A stretch of 64,000 nucleotides of DNA from JAWKMZ01 sp041391965 (GTDB taxonomy: Bacteria; Bacteroidota; Bacteroidia; Flavobacteriales; Flavobacteriaceae), in the NCBI GenBank assembly GCA_041391965.1, contig JAWKMZ010000005.1:1-64000 (forward strand), in the 5' to 3' direction. Shown in pieces: positions 50,748 through 60,528 of the stretch (its first letter is position 1; each line of letters starts with the position of its first letter). The translations under genes were made by a program, and so were the position numbers. The notes below the pieces were generated by a model. That model had not been told where the DNA came from. It ran no database searches and saw only the letters and a list, made by a program, of their open reading frames with translations.

Positions 50748-52139
50748 CTATTGTCCTCTATAATACAAAATGGTGCTCAATGTTTTTACAATAATATTCA
50801 AATCCAAAAACAAACTTCGACGTTTGATATAAAACAAATCATACTGTAGTTTGATGAGGCTATCATCAACAGATGAGCCATATCTGGTTTTTACTTGAGC
50901 CCACCCTGTTAGCCCAGGTTTTATTATATGCCGCGTTTCATAAAAAGGGATAATACGCGACAATTCACTTACAAAAAACGGACGTTCTGGACGTGGTCCA
51001 ATAATACTCATATCGCCTTTTAGCACATTGATAAACTGCGGAATTTCATCCAAACGACTGCGTCTTAAAAAACGCCCAAAGGTAGTGACGCGCACATCAT
51101 TTTTTTCAGCCCATTTGGCACCATGAGTTTCTGCATTAACAACCATACTGCGTAGTTTTACAATATGAAATGGTTTGCCATTTTTACCCACACGTTCTTG
51201 AGTATAAAACAAAGGTCCTCTATTGGCAAGAACATTACCAACAATAACAAAAGGCAAAATGAACACACCAAAAAATAGCCCTAAAAAAGCAAAAACAACA
51301 TCAAATATGCGATGAAAAAATAAGTATAAAGTGTTTTGGTTACTTCGGCTAAAAGGAAAGTATTTATAAAAATCTTTACCAACAAATTGAATAGGCACCC
51401 GATGGGTTATTTCTTCATACACCTGAGTATATTCACGTATAGTAAAACCTTTTTCTAAAAGCGTTATCAAATCGTGGTAAATAGTAGGTGTGATGGTTTC
51501 CGAATTATAGCTCGCTACCAAAACCTCCGAAATCTGCTGCTCTTCAATAACCTGTAATAATTGCTCAGGTTCAAACTCCTTAAGTCCCTTAAATTTTATA
51601 GGAGCCTCTGAAGGGGCTTCACAATTAATAAAACCAATAATCTTGTAATTAGGATCCGATTGGCTTAGTGCTTTTACAATAGTTTCAATATAATCGACCT
51701 CACCAACCAACAATACTTTTTTAAAAAAGCGTGGGGATGAAATGAGGGTCACGTAGGCAAGACGCCAAATAAAAATCATGACAATGATACAGAGATAAAA
51801 ATAAAGAATCTGAAGACGTTTCTCGGGCAAAAAAGGGGTTAAAAAAGGGGTTAAAAAATAAAACAATACTGTGGTTGAGGCTGTAAACACAATGTTTCTA
51901 AAGGTTACATCCAACTGACTCGACTGTTTTAAATCATAAATTTCAAACACAGTCCCAAATATAGTGATGTAAAAAAACAGAACCGCTATTTCAATAGTAT
52001 TGCCCTGATGGATAATAAGATAATCAAATTTAAAGAACTTACCCAACAAATACAGTCCAAGCAGCACCATCAGCATGTCCATCAAACGCAATAATATCTT
52101 ACGTTCTGATACTTCAAAATGAATCCCTTGCTTTGCCAT
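50748..52139 (-). CDS. Polyprenyl glycosylphosphotransferase (initiating sugar transferase)
   Basis: Starts surface-polysaccharide repeat synthesis by loading a sugar-1-phosphate on undecaprenyl phosphate. The 463 residues have four N-terminal transmembrane helices, a Rossmann-like CoA-binding-type domain (about 140-240), a fifth membrane helix near 270 and the C-terminal catalytic domain (LFYTQERVGKNGKPFHIVKLRSM, RRSRLDEIPQFINVL, GDMSIIGPRPERPFF). It is the last gene of the polysaccharide cluster in transcription order, 207 nt after the nearest glycosyltransferase, and may have its own promoter. Confidence 0.92.
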   Translation of the reverse strand: MAKQGIHFEVSERKILLRLMDMLMVLLGLYLLGKFFKFDYLIIHQGNTIEIAVLFFYITIFGTVFEIYDLKQSSQLDVTFRNIVFTASTTVLFYFLTPFLTPFLPEKRLQILYFYLCIIVMIFIWRLAYVTLISSPRFFKKVLLVGEVDYIETIVKALSQSDPNYKIIGFINCEAPSEAPIKFKGLKEFEPEQLLQVIEEQQISEVLVASYNSETITPTIYHDLITLLEKGFTIREYTQVYEEITHRVPIQFVGKDFYKYFPFSRSNQNTLYLFFHRIFDVVFAFLGLFFGVFILPFVIVGNVLANRGPLFYTQERVGKNGKPFHIVKLRSMVVNAETHGAKWAEKNDVRVTTFGRFLRRSRLDEIPQFINVLKGDMSIIGPRPERPFFVSELSRIIPFYETRHIIKPGLTGWAQVKTRYGSSVDDSLIKLQYDLFYIKRRSLFLDLNIIVKTLSTILYYRGQ

Positions 52140-52346
52140 TATATCATTTAAAACTGGATGCTAATATACTAAGTCTTAATAATTTTGCAAGCATTTAAAA
52201 GAGTTTATGGCTTAGCGGCTTATAAATTCCGTTCAACGAACCCTTAAAATCCCGCTTAGGTCTTTACAAAGGAAAAACAACAAAAACAATCGTCCTAATT
52301 TAATAATGCGCTAATGCCTTAACCCTTGAAATCTGAGCTTTAAATC

Positions 52347-53360
52347 TCAACTCAGTACCTCGCTCCATGACTTTTTAACCGTTTTCCAGTCAAATTGTGT
52401 TACTTTAAGTCTTGCGTGTTGTTTAAGTCGTTGTTGCAAATCTGTATCCTCAAGAATTTGCACAACAGCCTCTGACATTGCTTCGACATCATTCGGATTT
52501 ACCAACAAACCCTCTTTTTGATCGGTTATTAAATAAGGCATTCCTCCTACATTAGTGGACACTATAGGCAACCCTAAGGCCATAGCTTCTATAACGCTTA
52601 ATGGTCGATTATCAAAATTGGTCGTGTTTAAAAAAATAGAATGTTCTGTTGCCAAACGCATCCATTCTGTTTGTGTGAGTTTCCCTGTAAAACAGACAGA
52701 CAACCCCAGCTCTGTTGCTAATGCTTGTGTTGCTTTAAAGCTATCATCTTTAATAGGACCAACCATCGTTAAGGTTGCATTATAACCTTTATCACATAAA
52801 GATTTTAAAACTTTAACCGCTAATTGCGGATTGTAAATCTCTGAAAATGCACGTACCCACAAAAGCTTTGGCAACTGGTTTACAGCTACTTTATAAGGAT
52901 ACGTTTCTAATCGTACTGCATTAGGAATGTATCTTACATTAGTAAATCCATAAGGTTCAAAAGCTTCTCTTATAAATTGTGATGGTGCAATATTGATATA
53001 AGCATTTTTAAAAATAGCAGTAGACATATAAGGATTGTTCTGCAAACGTACCAACAAGTTACCACCATGCAAAATCGGAATATAAGGCAAGCCTAATACC
53101 CGACACAACTGGCTGACCAAGTAAGCGTAAATAAAGTTTTGTGTACTATAAGTGTCTATCAAAACCACGTCGATGGTGCTACGTCGTATAAACGTGGTTC
53201 TTAACATGTCCAAAAGGCGTTTCCCTTTTTGAATTTGTGAAGAAGCCATAAGCACCTCATAGCCTTCTTCTTCCAACATACTCCCTAAAGCACTACTGTA
53301 CGTAGGATTACTGGAGACGCTTTGTAGATGACTGCCTATGTATAGGACGTTTTTTTTCAT
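52347..53360 (-). CDS. Glycosyltransferase family 4 protein
   Basis: A 337-residue GT-B enzyme. The C-terminal nucleotide-sugar domain includes LPKLLWVRAFSEIYNPQLAV near residue 170 and the NFDNRPLSVIEAMALGLPIVSTNVGG block near 257, the E-x7-E equivalent. Donor and acceptor are unknown. Its first 53 bases overlap the 3' end of the O-antigen ligase-type gene in another frame, and the overlap contains an eight-A run after the start codon. Confidence 0.85.
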   Translation of the reverse strand: MKKNVLYIGSHLQSVSSNPTYSSALGSMLEEEGYEVLMASSQIQKGKRLLDMLRTTFIRRSTIDVVLIDTYSTQNFIYAYLVSQLCRVLGLPYIPILHGGNLLVRLQNNPYMSTAIFKNAYINIAPSQFIREAFEPYGFTNVRYIPNAVRLETYPYKVAVNQLPKLLWVRAFSEIYNPQLAVKVLKSLCDKGYNATLTMVGPIKDDSFKATQALATELGLSVCFTGKLTQTEWMRLATEHSIFLNTTNFDNRPLSVIEAMALGLPIVSTNVGGMPYLITDQKEGLLVNPNDVEAMSEAVVQILEDTDLQQRLKQHARLKVTQFDWKTVKKSWSEVLS

Positions 53361-54717
53361 GGGTTACATTTATAAGGGCTAAAGCATACACAAAGCCAGG
53401 AGCTGCCAACCGCATAGCAGAATGGTTAATGGTAGCAAACCAAAAAACCAAAAAAGCATAAAAAAACAAGTTTCCTTTATGCCGTGTTCGATATGCCATA
53501 GGCTTAATCAATAAAATCAATAATATAAAAATTCCTAAAAGACCATGCTCCGCCAATAAACGGCTGATCTCATTATGAGAGGCAATGATAGTCCCTTCTT
53601 TTTCCAAACGGGCCTCCTTCATCCCTGAAGCACCTACTCCCAAAAAAGGGTGTTGCAAAAAGCCTTCTATCTCATCAACAAACAAGTCCACACGCCCTGT
53701 TGAAGCGTCTTCCTTTTCAATTCCTGCGGCATTTTCATTGGTATAACGGTTTTCTATCAATCCATTGGTTTGGTTAGCACTCACCACCCAAGTGACGACA
53801 CCTAACATGCAAAACAAAACAAAACTAACGATAATATTTTGTCTTTGTCTATAAGACACACTCACATAAAGCACCACTAAAAAGGCGGCAATCATCAAAA
53901 TAGCAGCAAAAACGCCGCCGCGGCTAAAGGTGACAATAGCCCTAAAGGTTATTAGACCTAAAAGGGCACCATTAAACAGCTTCAAAAATAAGGTAGGCGA
54001 CTTTAAAAACAAGCGTACCGTCATCGCAAAAATACCCAAGCCTAAAAGTGAGGCTACCTGATTAGGTCCAAACCCACCCGAAGCCGCAAAATTGGAATCT
54101 GTTCCTGATAGCACCTCCTTGATACTCGGCGTATATAAAAACAAATAAGTAGTCATCGAAATAACAGGCAAACACATATATAAAATCAACTCCAGCATCT
54201 CATTTCGGGTCAGTTGTTTATCATAACAAAACAAAGCAGAAATCCCTAAACATACAGGGCCACTCAGTACAAAAGCAACACTGGTTCTAAATCTTAAATC
54301 ATAATCCAAATTAATTGACGCCATTAATACGGCAGGCACTAATAAAATCAAATAGATAAAATAGGGATAACCATTACCCGACAGACCTTTATAAAACATC
54401 CCAAACAGCAAAAACAAAATCACTAAATATTTAGAGATTTCATAAAACAAACCGCCACTGGTCATCCTAAAAAACGACTCATACCCAATAATATAACAAC
54501 AGGCCAATAAGACTTCTAAGGTTTTTTTATGGCTGGGTGCTAAAATAATACGAATAAAAAAATAGACAATTAAACTTAAAAAAAAGAAAAGTCGCGCAGG
54601 TGGTACCATATAAACAAAGATCCCAAACACAATATGCAACAGCACTAGAGGCACATAGTTCTGCTCACTTTTTAAAGCTTTGTTGACATAAGTATAGGGC
54701 TGGTGTATAAAACGCAT
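53308..54717 (-). CDS. O-antigen ligase/polymerase-like membrane protein
   Basis: A 469-residue polytopic protein with about 11-12 transmembrane helices and a large periplasmic loop with TGRVDLFVDEIEGFLQHPFLG near residue 345 and ASHNEISRLLAEHGLLGI near 380, the Wzy_C/O-antigen ligase features. It either polymerises repeat units or ligates the chain to a carrier; sequence does not decide. The C-terminal 17 or so residues are translated from the start of the next gene. Confidence 0.85.
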   Translation of the reverse strand: MRFIHQPYTYVNKALKSEQNYVPLVLLHIVFGIFVYMVPPARLFFFLSLIVYFFIRIILAPSHKKTLEVLLACCYIIGYESFFRMTSGGLFYEISKYLVILFLLFGMFYKGLSGNGYPYFIYLILLVPAVLMASINLDYDLRFRTSVAFVLSGPVCLGISALFCYDKQLTRNEMLELILYMCLPVISMTTYLFLYTPSIKEVLSGTDSNFAASGGFGPNQVASLLGLGIFAMTVRLFLKSPTLFLKLFNGALLGLITFRAIVTFSRGGVFAAILMIAAFLVVLYVSVSYRQRQNIIVSFVLFCMLGVVTWVVSANQTNGLIENRYTNENAAGIEKEDASTGRVDLFVDEIEGFLQHPFLGVGASGMKEARLEKEGTIIASHNEISRLLAEHGLLGIFILLILLIKPMAYRTRHKGNLFFYAFLVFWFATINHSAMRLAAPGFVYALALINVTHEKKRPIHRQSSTKRLQ

Positions 54718-54758
54718 GGTACTCTTTAAGGGTCTAAAATACTAAAAAACGCTGGTAC

Positions 54759-55832
54759 TTAAACAATCTGCTCATAATGTTTGATGAGTTGTTGTATAAT
54801 AGCCGTTTCCGAAAATTGGGTGAGGATCTTTTGGTACAGCCCTTTTCCGCAATGTTGCCGAAGTTGCGGCTGTGCTATAAAACTTAAAAGCGCCTGAGCC
54901 AAAGCTTGAGCATCATTCGGAGCAACTAATAGACCTTCATCAGTATTAGATATGATACGATGGCAATCACCTACATTGGTTGCTACCACTGCTAACTGGC
55001 CTAATCCATATTCCAACAGAGCTAAAGGTAAGCCTTCCGATTTTGAAGACAGCACACCTATGGTACATTGCTCAATAATAGCTTGGGTATCTGGTCGGGT
55101 TCCATAAAAAAACACAGCAGAAGTTAACCCTAATTTTATTACATTTTGCTTAAGCTCTACGGCATAGGCATCTCCAAAATCCTGCCCCACACAATGTAAA
55201 CTCCATTCAGGGTGCTGACGATGCACAAATGCAAAGGCTTGTATTAAATTTAAATGATCTTTTTGAGGCCTTAAATTAGCCAAACAAAGAATTCGAGTTC
55301 CAGAAGTGCCTTCTAATAGAGTTGCTGTTTTTTGACTTTGATACGCTGCAAAATTGGAAAGATAAGCCACATCTTGGCATTTTAAATGAGTTTTGTTCCA
55401 AACTTCCAAAGCAGTATTGACCACCAAAATTTTTGAAAATAGATAAGAACAGTAACGCAAAACTGTACTTGGGCGATGTTCTAAAAAAGCGCTATTGCCA
55501 TAATGGTCATGCCATACTAAGTTCAATTTGGGAAAGCTCACTTTAAGCAAGCTCGCCAAAAAAAAGGAAGAAGCATGCGCATGGATAATACCAATGTGAT
55601 GCCTTCTAACAAAACGGCGCAACCTCATAAACGCTTTAATATCAAAGGTTGAGCGTCTATTTAAAAACAAATACCCAACTTCAGAATCCAAACTTGCTTT
55701 TAAAAGTCCTTCTTTACGTGTGGTGCATAAAAATGAATGTTCTATGTGAGGTAACAACGCATTGGCGTAGGTTACGGCCATACGCTCTGCTCCACCTGCT
55801 TCTAAAGAATCTATCAATTGCAATACACGCAT
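54759..55832 (-). CDS. Glycosyltransferase family 4 protein
   Basis: A 357-residue GT-B enzyme beginning MRVLQLIDSLEAGGAERMAV, the usual GT4 glycine-rich start. Donor-binding region ILCLANLRPQKDHLNLIQAF near 182 and SSKSEGLPLALLEYGLGQLAVVATNVG near 265. It is 41 nt upstream of the O-antigen ligase-type gene, with a 182-nt gap on its other side. Sugar specificity is unknown. Confidence 0.87.
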   Translation of the reverse strand: MRVLQLIDSLEAGGAERMAVTYANALLPHIEHSFLCTTRKEGLLKASLDSEVGYLFLNRRSTFDIKAFMRLRRFVRRHHIGIIHAHASSFFLASLLKVSFPKLNLVWHDHYGNSAFLEHRPSTVLRYCSYLFSKILVVNTALEVWNKTHLKCQDVAYLSNFAAYQSQKTATLLEGTSGTRILCLANLRPQKDHLNLIQAFAFVHRQHPEWSLHCVGQDFGDAYAVELKQNVIKLGLTSAVFFYGTRPDTQAIIEQCTIGVLSSKSEGLPLALLEYGLGQLAVVATNVGDCHRIISNTDEGLLVAPNDAQALAQALLSFIAQPQLRQHCGKGLYQKILTQFSETAIIQQLIKHYEQIV

Positions 55833-55938
55833 TCGTAATTTTTTTCTAAAGATACTATTCTCAATAAAACCTACAATAGCCTTTTAGCTGGCTGCTGTTG
55901 AAACTACAAAAAACAAATTCAAAACTCCAAAAATCTCA

Positions 55939-55963
55939 ATTCCTTCCTTGCGAAGGAGGAATG
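55939..55963. repeat. REP-like palindrome ATTCCTTCCTT-GCG-AAGGAGGAAT
   Basis: A near-perfect GC-richer palindrome (one bulged T) in the 182-nt gap between two glycosyltransferase genes, followed by GAC. Short ATTCCT...AGGAAT palindromes next to TGAC are common dispersed intergenic elements in Flavobacteriaceae. The rest of the gap shows nothing else. Confidence 0.5.
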
Positions 55964-56014
55964 ACGGAAACAACCTCTTAATTCAAAAAGCCCGAACCAA
56001 TTCGCTTTCACGTC

Positions 56015-57145
56015 TCACGACTCAAACCGTCCTTCTAAAACCGCCTTAATATCTGCTTCTAACCGATCAAAGGTGTACTGTTGCGACCACACCAAAGCAG
56101 CTTCTGCCATCGCATCCAAATCTGATGTTTGCAATGTCTTAGATATTTTATTGACAGCTTGGTCTAAATCTGGTTCTATTAAAATACCTCGGGTTCCCTC
56201 TCCCAACATCCAACTGACGCAAGATACTGAGGTGGCTATAGGAATACAACCAAAAAACATCCCTTCGGCAACCGCTTTGGGCCAACCTTCACTTTTAGAA
56301 GGCAAAATATTAAAGTGAGCATCTATTAATGACGCTTTCACTACTGTTTTATTCTGATTGCCATATAAAAAAACAATCGTTTCCAAATTTTGCTCTTTTA
56401 CATAAGTCTGTAGTTCTGGCATTAAAGGCCCATCACCATATAGGTGCAACACAACAGGCAGCCCTTTTTGATGCAATCTTTCAATAATTTGAATGGTCAA
56501 CAAAGGACGTTTGCCTACTACTAAAGCACCTGCAAATACAAAACTCAAGGGTTTAGAATAATCGCGTTTTTTAAAAGCTACTTTTTCAGCTTCGGTATAG
56601 GTTGCCGAAATAAAAGGATGGATATTTTTGGTTTCGTTAGGCCATTCGCCATAGACCAATACTTTCATGTTTTTTGTTAAAAAGGTATTGCGTAAAATGG
56701 CTTGTTGCAAACGGTAACTCCAAGGTTGGTTGCTGTTGGGATCCCAATTGCCTGCATATTTAGTGGACTTTGCCTTCTTTGGAAAAAAAATTTGAGCCAT
56801 ACAAGCAATCAAACTAATATTACCTGGACATCGCAAGTGGATATGATCGGCTTGTGACATGGCGTAACAGCATTTGAAAAAGATAATAGGTACAACAAGA
56901 ACAGCTCTCAACACTTGCCAAAATGATAGAATATTAAAATTAGGCACTCTGATAAATTGTATCTGATTATGTTGGTAGTACGTATCAATAGCATCAATCG
57001 TATTGGTCTCATTTTTAGGTCCTACAACAATCATCTCATCCACATAACGTCCCCATAAATTCATTTCGTTTACATAAGGCGCATAGCCATAATAACGCTT
57101 GTTATGGATGCTATGTTGTACGATGGTAAAGATGGCTAATTTCAT
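56015..57145 (-). CDS. Glycosyltransferase family 4 protein
   Basis: A 376-residue GT-B enzyme. An atypical N-terminal half (NMNLWGRYVDEMIVVGP-like region near 28-43, LRCPGNISLIACM near 104) precedes a clear C-terminal domain with LSFVFAGALVVGKRPLLTIQ near 202 and LPSKSEGWPKAVAEGMFFGCIPIAT near 285. Its start overlaps the preceding GT2 stop by 4 nt. Specificity is unknown. Confidence 0.85.
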   Translation of the reverse strand: MKLAIFTIVQHSIHNKRYYGYAPYVNEMNLWGRYVDEMIVVGPKNETNTIDAIDTYYQHNQIQFIRVPNFNILSFWQVLRAVLVVPIIFFKCCYAMSQADHIHLRCPGNISLIACMAQIFFPKKAKSTKYAGNWDPNSNQPWSYRLQQAILRNTFLTKNMKVLVYGEWPNETKNIHPFISATYTEAEKVAFKKRDYSKPLSFVFAGALVVGKRPLLTIQIIERLHQKGLPVVLHLYGDGPLMPELQTYVKEQNLETIVFLYGNQNKTVVKASLIDAHFNILPSKSEGWPKAVAEGMFFGCIPIATSVSCVSWMLGEGTRGILIEPDLDQAVNKISKTLQTSDLDAMAEAALVWSQQYTFDRLEADIKAVLEGRFES

Positions 57146-58137
57146 AATTCTACTTTTGGAGGATTAAACACTATTGACCACCAACCTACAAAACGTCCTA
57201 AGCCTTCAGTAAAGGCGGCTTTCTTTTGCTTAGAAATAAACACGCCCAAAAAAGTCAGTTTCATAAGCAATATTGCCGTCAAATGCCATTTCAATCGCAT
57301 TTTTAGGTTTGGTGTTGGGTATTTTACTCGCCAAATATACCAGCCATTTCTTACAACCATTTTCCCATAATGATACCTATTGGGTCTTCCAGAGGCTTCA
57401 TGGTGATGCTCCAATTGCGCATTGGTATTCACATATAAAGCACCCAATTTTGATAAACGCAAACAAAAATCGGTATCTTCATATAAGCCGTAACCTTCAA
57501 AATAAGATGAGAACTGCATTTTTTGAAAAATCGTTTTTTTATAAGAAGCAACTCCGCCCATAAATTGTTCTACGGGGTAGATTTTACCCGAAGGTGGCAA
57601 AAAACTCACCGAGCGTCCGTGTGAAAAGCTTGGTAAATAACAAGGAGGTGTATCAGGTGCCAAACCAAACCAGTTTCGAATGCGAAACCGAAGCGGTTCT
57701 TCACGCATCCAATTATCGTAATAGAATTTTTTGGAATTATATGATCCATCCGTTGGCAACCATGCTACTTCATTGGTAATATAACCACCAACGCCTAAAG
57801 CATCTGGGTGCAATGTATAAGTTTTAATTAACTGTTTAAAATAATTGGGGTCTAATAGCACATCATCGTCTAAAAAACAAACAATTTCTGAAGATGATGC
57901 CACTTTTGAAATCCCAAAATTGCGTTGTTTGGTCAAGCCTCTTTGGGTTTTATCAACTTTATGGTATAATAAATTTTGATACCTATTTTGTTTCAAAACC
58001 TTTTTTGTATCCTCATTTGTAGAACCATCTATAATTAAAATTTCATTTGGATATAAGGTCTGAGTTTTTACTGAGTTTAATACGTTTAGTATAGCTTGTG
58101 GACGCATATAGGTGCAGATGATGAGTGAAAAAGCCAT
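57142..58137 (-). CDS. Glycosyltransferase family 2 protein
   Basis: A 331-residue GT-A enzyme: FSLIICTYMRPQAILNVLNS start, the metal-binding DDD in VCFLDDDVLLDPNYF near residue 91 and the ED acceptor motif YGLYEDTDFCLRLSKLG near 220. A hydrophobic stretch near 285-300 may attach it to the membrane. It lies directly after the 514-residue GT2 gene with no gap and overlaps the next gene by 4 nt. Confidence 0.9.
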   Translation of the reverse strand: MAFSLIICTYMRPQAILNVLNSVKTQTLYPNEILIIDGSTNEDTKKVLKQNRYQNLLYHKVDKTQRGLTKQRNFGISKVASSSEIVCFLDDDVLLDPNYFKQLIKTYTLHPDALGVGGYITNEVAWLPTDGSYNSKKFYYDNWMREEPLRFRIRNWFGLAPDTPPCYLPSFSHGRSVSFLPPSGKIYPVEQFMGGVASYKKTIFQKMQFSSYFEGYGLYEDTDFCLRLSKLGALYVNTNAQLEHHHEASGRPNRYHYGKMVVRNGWYIWRVKYPTPNLKMRLKWHLTAILLMKLTFLGVFISKQKKAAFTEGLGRFVGWWSIVFNPPKVEL

Positions 58138-59682
58138 TTATTGGTCATTAATTTTTAGTTGGTTTGCCCAATATACACTTTTTATCCAGCGCTTTTTCAT
58201 TAAGGGAATATATGAGAATATATTTTTATATGGCTGTAATTGATAGAATTTAAAAAACAACATGGTTTTATAACTCATTATCTGAAACTTAGACTGGTGT
58301 TTTAATTGATATAGCATAATGGTTGGTGAAGGTTTGGGCTGAATGTCATCATTCTCCCAAGGATGCGCAAATGGGGTTCTAAATCCACCTATAGGTGCTT
58401 TTAAATGGAGTAGCCTACAATTTGGAAGATAGATTATATCAACGCCTAAATTACGGAGTTGCATTCCAAAATCGCCATCTTCGCCAAAACCATGTTCAAA
58501 AGCCATATCATAAGTCACCTTATCTAATACATCTGATAAAACGATACTACAGCCTGAACCAAAAGTTTGCCATTGCAACGGTTGCTTTTTGTTTTCTTGT
58601 TCACCTTCCTTAAGGCAACTTAAGGTGACTGCCTCTAATCCGAATTGAAACAGGGTCTTTAAAGTATTTTCTATTAACTCTGGTTGAAACCTGATATCAT
58701 CATCAGCCATAAACACATAATCAGAGCTTACTCTTTTTAAAGCGACATTACGTGCGTTGCAAGCACCTGTTTGATGGATAAACACATGGTCTATATGAAA
58801 AGGCCATGTTTGTGTGCTTAAATAATCTAAGTCTGATTTACTTTTAACATCAGGATTTTGTTCTACAATAATAACTTGCTTTGGCAAAAGTGTTTGTTGA
58901 GATAAATCTTGCAAAACATCATATAAATAAGGTTTTCTACCCATGGTTGGGATAACCACATCAATACTCTTCATGGAAGGTGTTGATTTATTAGTGCTTA
59001 CTTTTATATCAGTAAAATCAAGAACTACTGTTTTTTTTGAAATAAATAAAGACCTCAACAATGAAAAAACCTGTAGTTTTTTTTCATAGAGAGCAGTATT
59101 AAAAAAGGTCAAAAACAACCATCGCATCTTGTAATGCTGCTTAATAAATTGATATAGTGTTGTATCAGAAGCCTTATAAGGTGGTAATACAACCGTATTT
59201 GGATGTAACAGTGCTGGTGATGAATAACAAAACAAACCAGAAGCCATCCCTTTTTTTGCTATAGCGTTTAATGTATAGGCAAAAGGATACTTTTTATAAT
59301 CTTTAAGATTATATTTTAACAGCACTTGTGCTTGTATGCCACCTATACAAGGGCTCATTAACCAAGTAGGATAGGTCACGTTTTTTTTTATGTTAACAAA
59401 TGGCGAAGATTCAACATAACCAATACGCTTTGAAATATAATTGTGATTTCGTATTTCAAAAGAGGCCATAACCAACTTATGGTTGAATATCTTTTTAAAT
59501 CCTTCATAATGGATAAAACTTTTTAAATCGTCATGGCACCATGCTATCAAGTTATTTTGATACTTTGTTGCTAATTGAAATAACGCCTCAGTTGGTTTGG
59601 TAGCAACTATGTTTATGACGCTGTTATCTTCATCATTAAATACACTAACTACACTATTATATTTATGTGTTAAAACAATCAT
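58138..59682 (-). CDS. Glycosyltransferase family 2 protein with unknown N-terminal domain
   Basis: A 514-residue protein. Residues about 1-240 form a domain I do not recognise (LIAWCHDDLKSFIHYEGF near 46, SPCIGGIQAQVLLKYNL near 108). The GT-A catalytic domain follows: IDVVIPTMGRKPYLYDVLQD near 242, GACNARNVALKRV near 300, the ADDDI metal motif near 318 and EHGFGEDGDFGMQLRNLG near 395. The extra half roughly doubles the usual GT2 size and may bind acceptor or partner. Confidence 0.85.
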   Translation of the reverse strand: MIVLTHKYNSVVSVFNDEDNSVINIVATKPTEALFQLATKYQNNLIAWCHDDLKSFIHYEGFKKIFNHKLVMASFEIRNHNYISKRIGYVESSPFVNIKKNVTYPTWLMSPCIGGIQAQVLLKYNLKDYKKYPFAYTLNAIAKKGMASGLFCYSSPALLHPNTVVLPPYKASDTTLYQFIKQHYKMRWLFLTFFNTALYEKKLQVFSLLRSLFISKKTVVLDFTDIKVSTNKSTPSMKSIDVVIPTMGRKPYLYDVLQDLSQQTLLPKQVIIVEQNPDVKSKSDLDYLSTQTWPFHIDHVFIHQTGACNARNVALKRVSSDYVFMADDDIRFQPELIENTLKTLFQFGLEAVTLSCLKEGEQENKKQPLQWQTFGSGCSIVLSDVLDKVTYDMAFEHGFGEDGDFGMQLRNLGVDIIYLPNCRLLHLKAPIGGFRTPFAHPWENDDIQPKPSPTIMLYQLKHQSKFQIMSYKTMLFFKFYQLQPYKNIFSYIPLMKKRWIKSVYWANQLKINDQ

Positions 59683-59712
59683 TTATCACTATCGTTTATT
59701 GTAATTCTTTTT

Positions 59713-60528
59713 TCATTGGTCTTCAACGCAAGGTCCAGCAAAAGTAATCACCTCATAACCACTAAATTTTTTAGTTTTCACAGGATATCCAATAGATTTA
59801 AAAAAGGTTTCCAATTTTATATAGGTTGGCTCGCCATCAACCATATGATAGGATGCAATGGCAAAATTAGGCTTCAATTTTTTAATAAGTTCTCTACAGC
59901 CTTCAACAGCTTCCAATTCGGCACCTTCAATATCCATTTTAATAAAATCCAATTGCTTTACAGCATGCTGTTCACACCAACTATCTAAGGTCATTGCTTG
60001 CTTTTTTACTACTGATTTAGTATCAGAAAACCACAAGGCAGAAGAAGCGACAGTTCCAGACTCTTGAAAGTCAACAAGTGTGTTTTTGCTCCATAATAAT
60101 TCTTTATGTACACTGTAATTGGCAGTCATGTCATTAAGTTCAAAATTGGCTTGTAACATTGGTATATTATAAACATCTGGTTCAAAACAATAGACATGTC
60201 CCTTTTTACCCACTTTTTTAGAAAATAATAAGGACAAAATACCAACATTGGCACCACCATCAATAACCTTATCGCCTTGTTTTACCTTGTAAAAGTGTTG
60301 GTAGTTATCAAAATCGGGCGTAATAGCATATAAAGGTTGATTTGTAATAAAGGATTCATCGTTATAAGTGGTTTCATAAACTAAAGTTGCACCTTGCTTT
60401 TGTATCAATTTATAATGGACACTCTTAATGGAAATCAAATTATACCAAAACACTTTAAGTTGTTCTTTAAAGATTCCTTTGGGTAATAGTCCACTAATCC
60501 TTTTTTTTATTTTCTTTTTAATGCTCAT
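59713..60528 (-). CDS. FkbM family methyltransferase
   Basis: A 271-residue SAM-dependent methyltransferase: motif I VIDGGANVGILSLLF near residue 82, FEPDVYNIPMLQANF near 105 and the FIKMDIEGAELEAVEG motif near 190, typical of FkbM. In polysaccharide clusters these usually O-methylate a sugar. The ATG at 60528 overlaps the GT4 stop as ATGA; an ATG four codons earlier (60540) is also possible. Confidence 0.88.
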   Translation of the reverse strand: MSIKKKIKKRISGLLPKGIFKEQLKVFWYNLISIKSVHYKLIQKQGATLVYETTYNDESFITNQPLYAITPDFDNYQHFYKVKQGDKVIDGGANVGILSLLFSKKVGKKGHVYCFEPDVYNIPMLQANFELNDMTANYSVHKELLWSKNTLVDFQESGTVASSALWFSDTKSVVKKQAMTLDSWCEQHAVKQLDFIKMDIEGAELEAVEGCRELIKKLKPNFAIASYHMVDGEPTYIKLETFFKSIGYPVKTKKFSGYEVITFAGPCVEDQ

